Part shown: in pieces, positions 53,601-55,274 of the stretch
How positions within the stretch are numbered: position 1 is the stretch's first letter
Layout: the number at the start of each line of letters is the position of its first letter
NCBI GenBank assembly: GCA_027294455.1
Contig: JAPULZ010000121.1
Location: forward strand, 1-55,274
Direction: 5' to 3'
From: Gemmatimonadota bacterium
GTDB lineage: Bacteria; Gemmatimonadota; Gemmatimonadetes; Gemmatimonadales; GWC2-71-9
DNA: 55,274 bases
Translations under genes and position numbers: made by a program
Notes under the pieces: model-generated
What the model was told of the DNA's origin: nothing
Database searches by the model: none
Seen by the model: only the letters and a program-made list of their open reading frames with translations

Positions 53601-54593
53601 CTAGGCGTCGCGTACGGCCCGCTTCACCAGGTTCTGCATGAGCGGAACCTTGAAATGATTGTAGTTGAGCGGCTTCGCTCCGCGGGTCGCGGCGGCGCCG
53701 GCGGCCTCCGCCGTCTCGTCGTTCTGTGTGCGCCCTTTCACGAGATTCTCCACTGATGTGAGCCGCCGCGGGATGCACTCCACGGCCCCGCACACGATGC
53801 GGACGTCTTCGATGACGCCACCGCTCACCTTCATCGCCGCGGCCACGTTCAGCAGGGCGAAGTCCCAGCTGTTGCGGTCGGCCACCTTCTCGAAGTAGAA
53901 CTTCGCTCCGGCCCAGGTGTTGGGGATGCGGATGCTCGTCACAATGTCTTCGGGATTCAACACGGTCATGCGCGTGATGTCGACGCCGGGTTCCATGAAG
54001 AAGTCCTCGGCCGCGACGACGCGTTCGCCGCCCGCATTGTGGATCACCATCTCCGCGTCGAGCGCCACCAGCGCCGGCGCCCCGTCGGACGGCGTCACGG
54101 CCACGCAACGGTCCGCGCCGAACAGACAGTGCTCCCGGTTCATGGCGTCGGGCGTGTCGGCGTAGCAGGTGTTACCCCCGGCCCGGTAACAGTCGAGGCC
54201 GGCGCGATAATACCAACACCGCGTATCTTGACAGACGTTGCCGCCCAGCGTGCCCGTGTTCCGGATCTGCGGGCTCGCCACATTGCTCACCGCGTCCGCC
54301 AGCAGCTTGAATCGCTCCTGGATCAGCGGATGCCGTTCGACCTCGGTGAGGGTGCTCATCGCACCGATCTCGATGCCGCCGTCGGCGGTTTCGCGAATAC
54401 CGTGCAAGTCGTCGATCCGGGCCAGATCTATCATCGCCTGGGGGTGTTTCGCCCGATCCTTGAACCACCCGAGACTGTCGTGGCCGCCCGCGAGTGCCCA
54501 CCCGTCACGACCGAAGCGGTCGGCGAGCTCCAAGGCCTGGTCCAGGTCCGCCGGCTGGTACAGTTCGAAGTGCGACATCATGTCTTTGAGCAT
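53601..54593 (-). CDS. Molybdenum hydroxylase FAD-binding subunit with a 4Fe-4S-type cysteine insert
   Basis: The 330-residue product is the FAD-binding medium subunit of a xanthine-dehydrogenase/CO-dehydrogenase family enzyme: ALAGGHDSLGWFK (33-45) and SPQIRNTGTLGGN (107-119) bind FAD. Between 121 and 163 it carries six cysteines (121, 126, 135, 143, 156, 163), like the extra 4Fe-4S cluster loop of 4-hydroxybenzoyl-CoA reductase beta subunit, not present in ordinary xanthine dehydrogenase. Residues 310-330 are less typical. GGAG eight bases upstream supports the ATG at 54593. It follows the Mo-binding subunit gene by 12 bases. Confidence 0.9.
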   Translation of the reverse strand: MLKDMMSHFELYQPADLDQALELADRFGRDGWALAGGHDSLGWFKDRAKHPQAMIDLARIDDLHGIRETADGGIEIGAMSTLTEVERHPLIQERFKLLADAVSNVASPQIRNTGTLGGNVCQDTRCWYYRAGLDCYRAGGNTCYADTPDAMNREHCLFGADRCVAVTPSDGAPALVALDAEMVIHNAGGERVVAAEDFFMEPGVDITRMTVLNPEDIVTSIRIPNTWAGAKFYFEKVADRNSWDFALLNVAAAMKVSGGVIEDVRIVCGAVECIPRRLTSVENLVKGRTQNDETAEAAGAAATRGAKPLNYNHFKVPLMQNLVKRAVRDA

Positions 54594-54605
54594 GGCAGCA
54601 ACTCC

Positions 54606-55274
54606 TCAGGCCGTGTTGACTTGCAGCGGCGTGTGGGACTGGGCCTGTCCCGACACGGCGTTGATGATCATGTCCGGTACCACGGGCGTCCGGTTGAAGT
54701 AATGCCCGCCCAGGGCGTCGGAGATCGCGCACAACAACGCGGCCGCGGCGCAGCCCTGCAGCGGCTCGCCGATGCCCTTGGCGCCCACCGGGTTTTGCGG
54801 ATCGGCTTTGTCCACGGCATCCCACCGCATGTGCAGCGGCACGTCCATGTAGCTGGGCGGTTTCGAGTCGTGGAACCCGACCGCCCTCGGCAAGCCGAGG
54901 TGAGGATCGTAGATGTGGCGCTCGAGGGACGCCATGCCGAACCCCATGACCGCGCCGCCCTTCACCTGGTTGGCCAGGCTCTGGGGGTGGAGCACCGTGC
55001 CGCAGTCGGCCACGCCCAGGTAGTCGAGGATTTCGAACTTGCCGGTCTCCATGTCCAGCTCGATCTGCACGAACCCCGCGGCCAACGCGGGCACGGTGCC
55101 GCCCCGCGGCATGTTGTCCCGCGCCGCGCCGATGAGTCCGGTACCGGCCAATCCGCGCACGGAGGCCTTGGTGTAGTCGTTCAGGTCGTCGTGCATTTCT
55201 TCGCCGCTGAACTTGCCGCCGAGCTGGATGGCCCGGCGTGCCGCCGCGGCATACGTGATCCGGAGGGACGGATT
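54606..55274 (-). CDS. Molybdopterin-binding large subunit of a xanthine-dehydrogenase-family enzyme, C-terminal part (cut by window edge)
   Basis: The reading frame is open to the right edge, so only the last 222 residues are present. They include FVQIELDMETGKFEILDYLGVADCGTVLHPQ (quoted in two blocks: FVQIELDMETGK and GVADCGTVLHP), QVKGGAVMGFGMA, and NPVGAKGIGEPLQGCAAAAL, where the Glu of KGIGE is the catalytic base of molybdenum hydroxylases. It pairs with the FAD subunit downstream; an iron-sulfur small subunit is not in view. Confidence 0.92.
   Translation of the reverse strand, partial: NPSLRITYAAAARRAIQLGGKFSGEEMHDDLNDYTKASVRGLAGTGLIGAARDNMPRGGTVPALAAGFVQIELDMETGKFEILDYLGVADCGTVLHPQSLANQVKGGAVMGFGMASLERHIYDPHLGLPRAVGFHDSKPPSYMDVPLHMRWDAVDKADPQNPVGAKGIGEPLQGCAAAALLCAISDALGGHYFNRTPVVPDMIINAVSGQAQSHTPLQVNTA

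Overview
The window is GC-rich bacterial chromosome, about 55 kb and almost fully coding. It holds 50 protein genes on both strands, two tRNA genes and no mobile element, CRISPR array or rRNA. Gene content suggests a Gram-negative, Gemmatimonadota-like organism. The evidence is outer-membrane barrel proteins, SPOR proteins, a DUF4159/DUF4175 operon, a fused-subunit KorA, a membrane pyrophosphatase and many GTG/TTG starts. The phylum is my inference from memory of such families, not something a single base proves.

Layout. (1) From 16369 leftwards to position 1, almost everything is on the minus strand: prs, rplY, pth, hppA, then rpsF, rpsR, DUF2232, rplI, a FakA-FakB fusion, rsfS, a peptidase/propeller/barrel outer-membrane protein, two SPOR-domain proteins, and smc cut by the window edge. 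Many neighbours overlap by ATGA. (2) 16.4-23.1 kb is accessory: a D-aminoacylase-like lipoprotein, a cupin, a large BTAD regulator, a divergently transcribed AhpD-like gene interrupted by one in-frame TGA, and a Tat-exported amidase. (3) 23.3-27.6 kb: a barrel-like protein, a class V aminotransferase and two unknown membrane proteins, ending in tandem hairpins. (4) 27.6-35.8 kb, minus strand: pdxJ, a pseudo-HPt protein, a flippase-like protein, ispE, a repeat protein with a terminator, tRNA-Gln, korA and korB. (5) 36.8-49.7 kb, plus strand: trxA, rsmI, DUF4159, DUF4175, a TPR protein, an exported conserved protein, a JAMM-DinG fusion, an aminotransferase and a TonB-like protein. (6) 49.7-55.3 kb: gltX and tRNA-Ser (minus), four small plus-strand genes including an M28 peptidase, and two molybdenum-hydroxylase subunits cut by the right edge.

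The most striking item is at 20819-21403. An AhpD/peroxidase-related protein reads straight through a TGA that sits exactly at the second cysteine of its CxxC site (C-R-Y-TGA-x-x-x-H). A perfect 7-bp hairpin starts 18 nt after the TGA, and its loop begins CG. Together these indicate a selenoprotein with a bacterial SECIS element. Conventional start-to-stop gene calling would split it into two fragments.

Other unusual architectures are a JAMM metalloprotease domain on a DinG-type iron-sulfur helicase, a fatty-acid kinase fused to its own fatty-acid-binding partner, a D-aminoacylase homologue without the HxH metal motif, a shortened glutamyl-tRNA synthetase, and several pseudo-signalling domains (BY-kinase, HPt and AAA sites without their key residues).

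No gene-free stretch exceeds about 290 bases. The longest (51096-51382) lies upstream of tRNA-Ser and shows no convincing feature. The 23147-23358 and 24727-24907 gaps hold only upstream signals I could not resolve.
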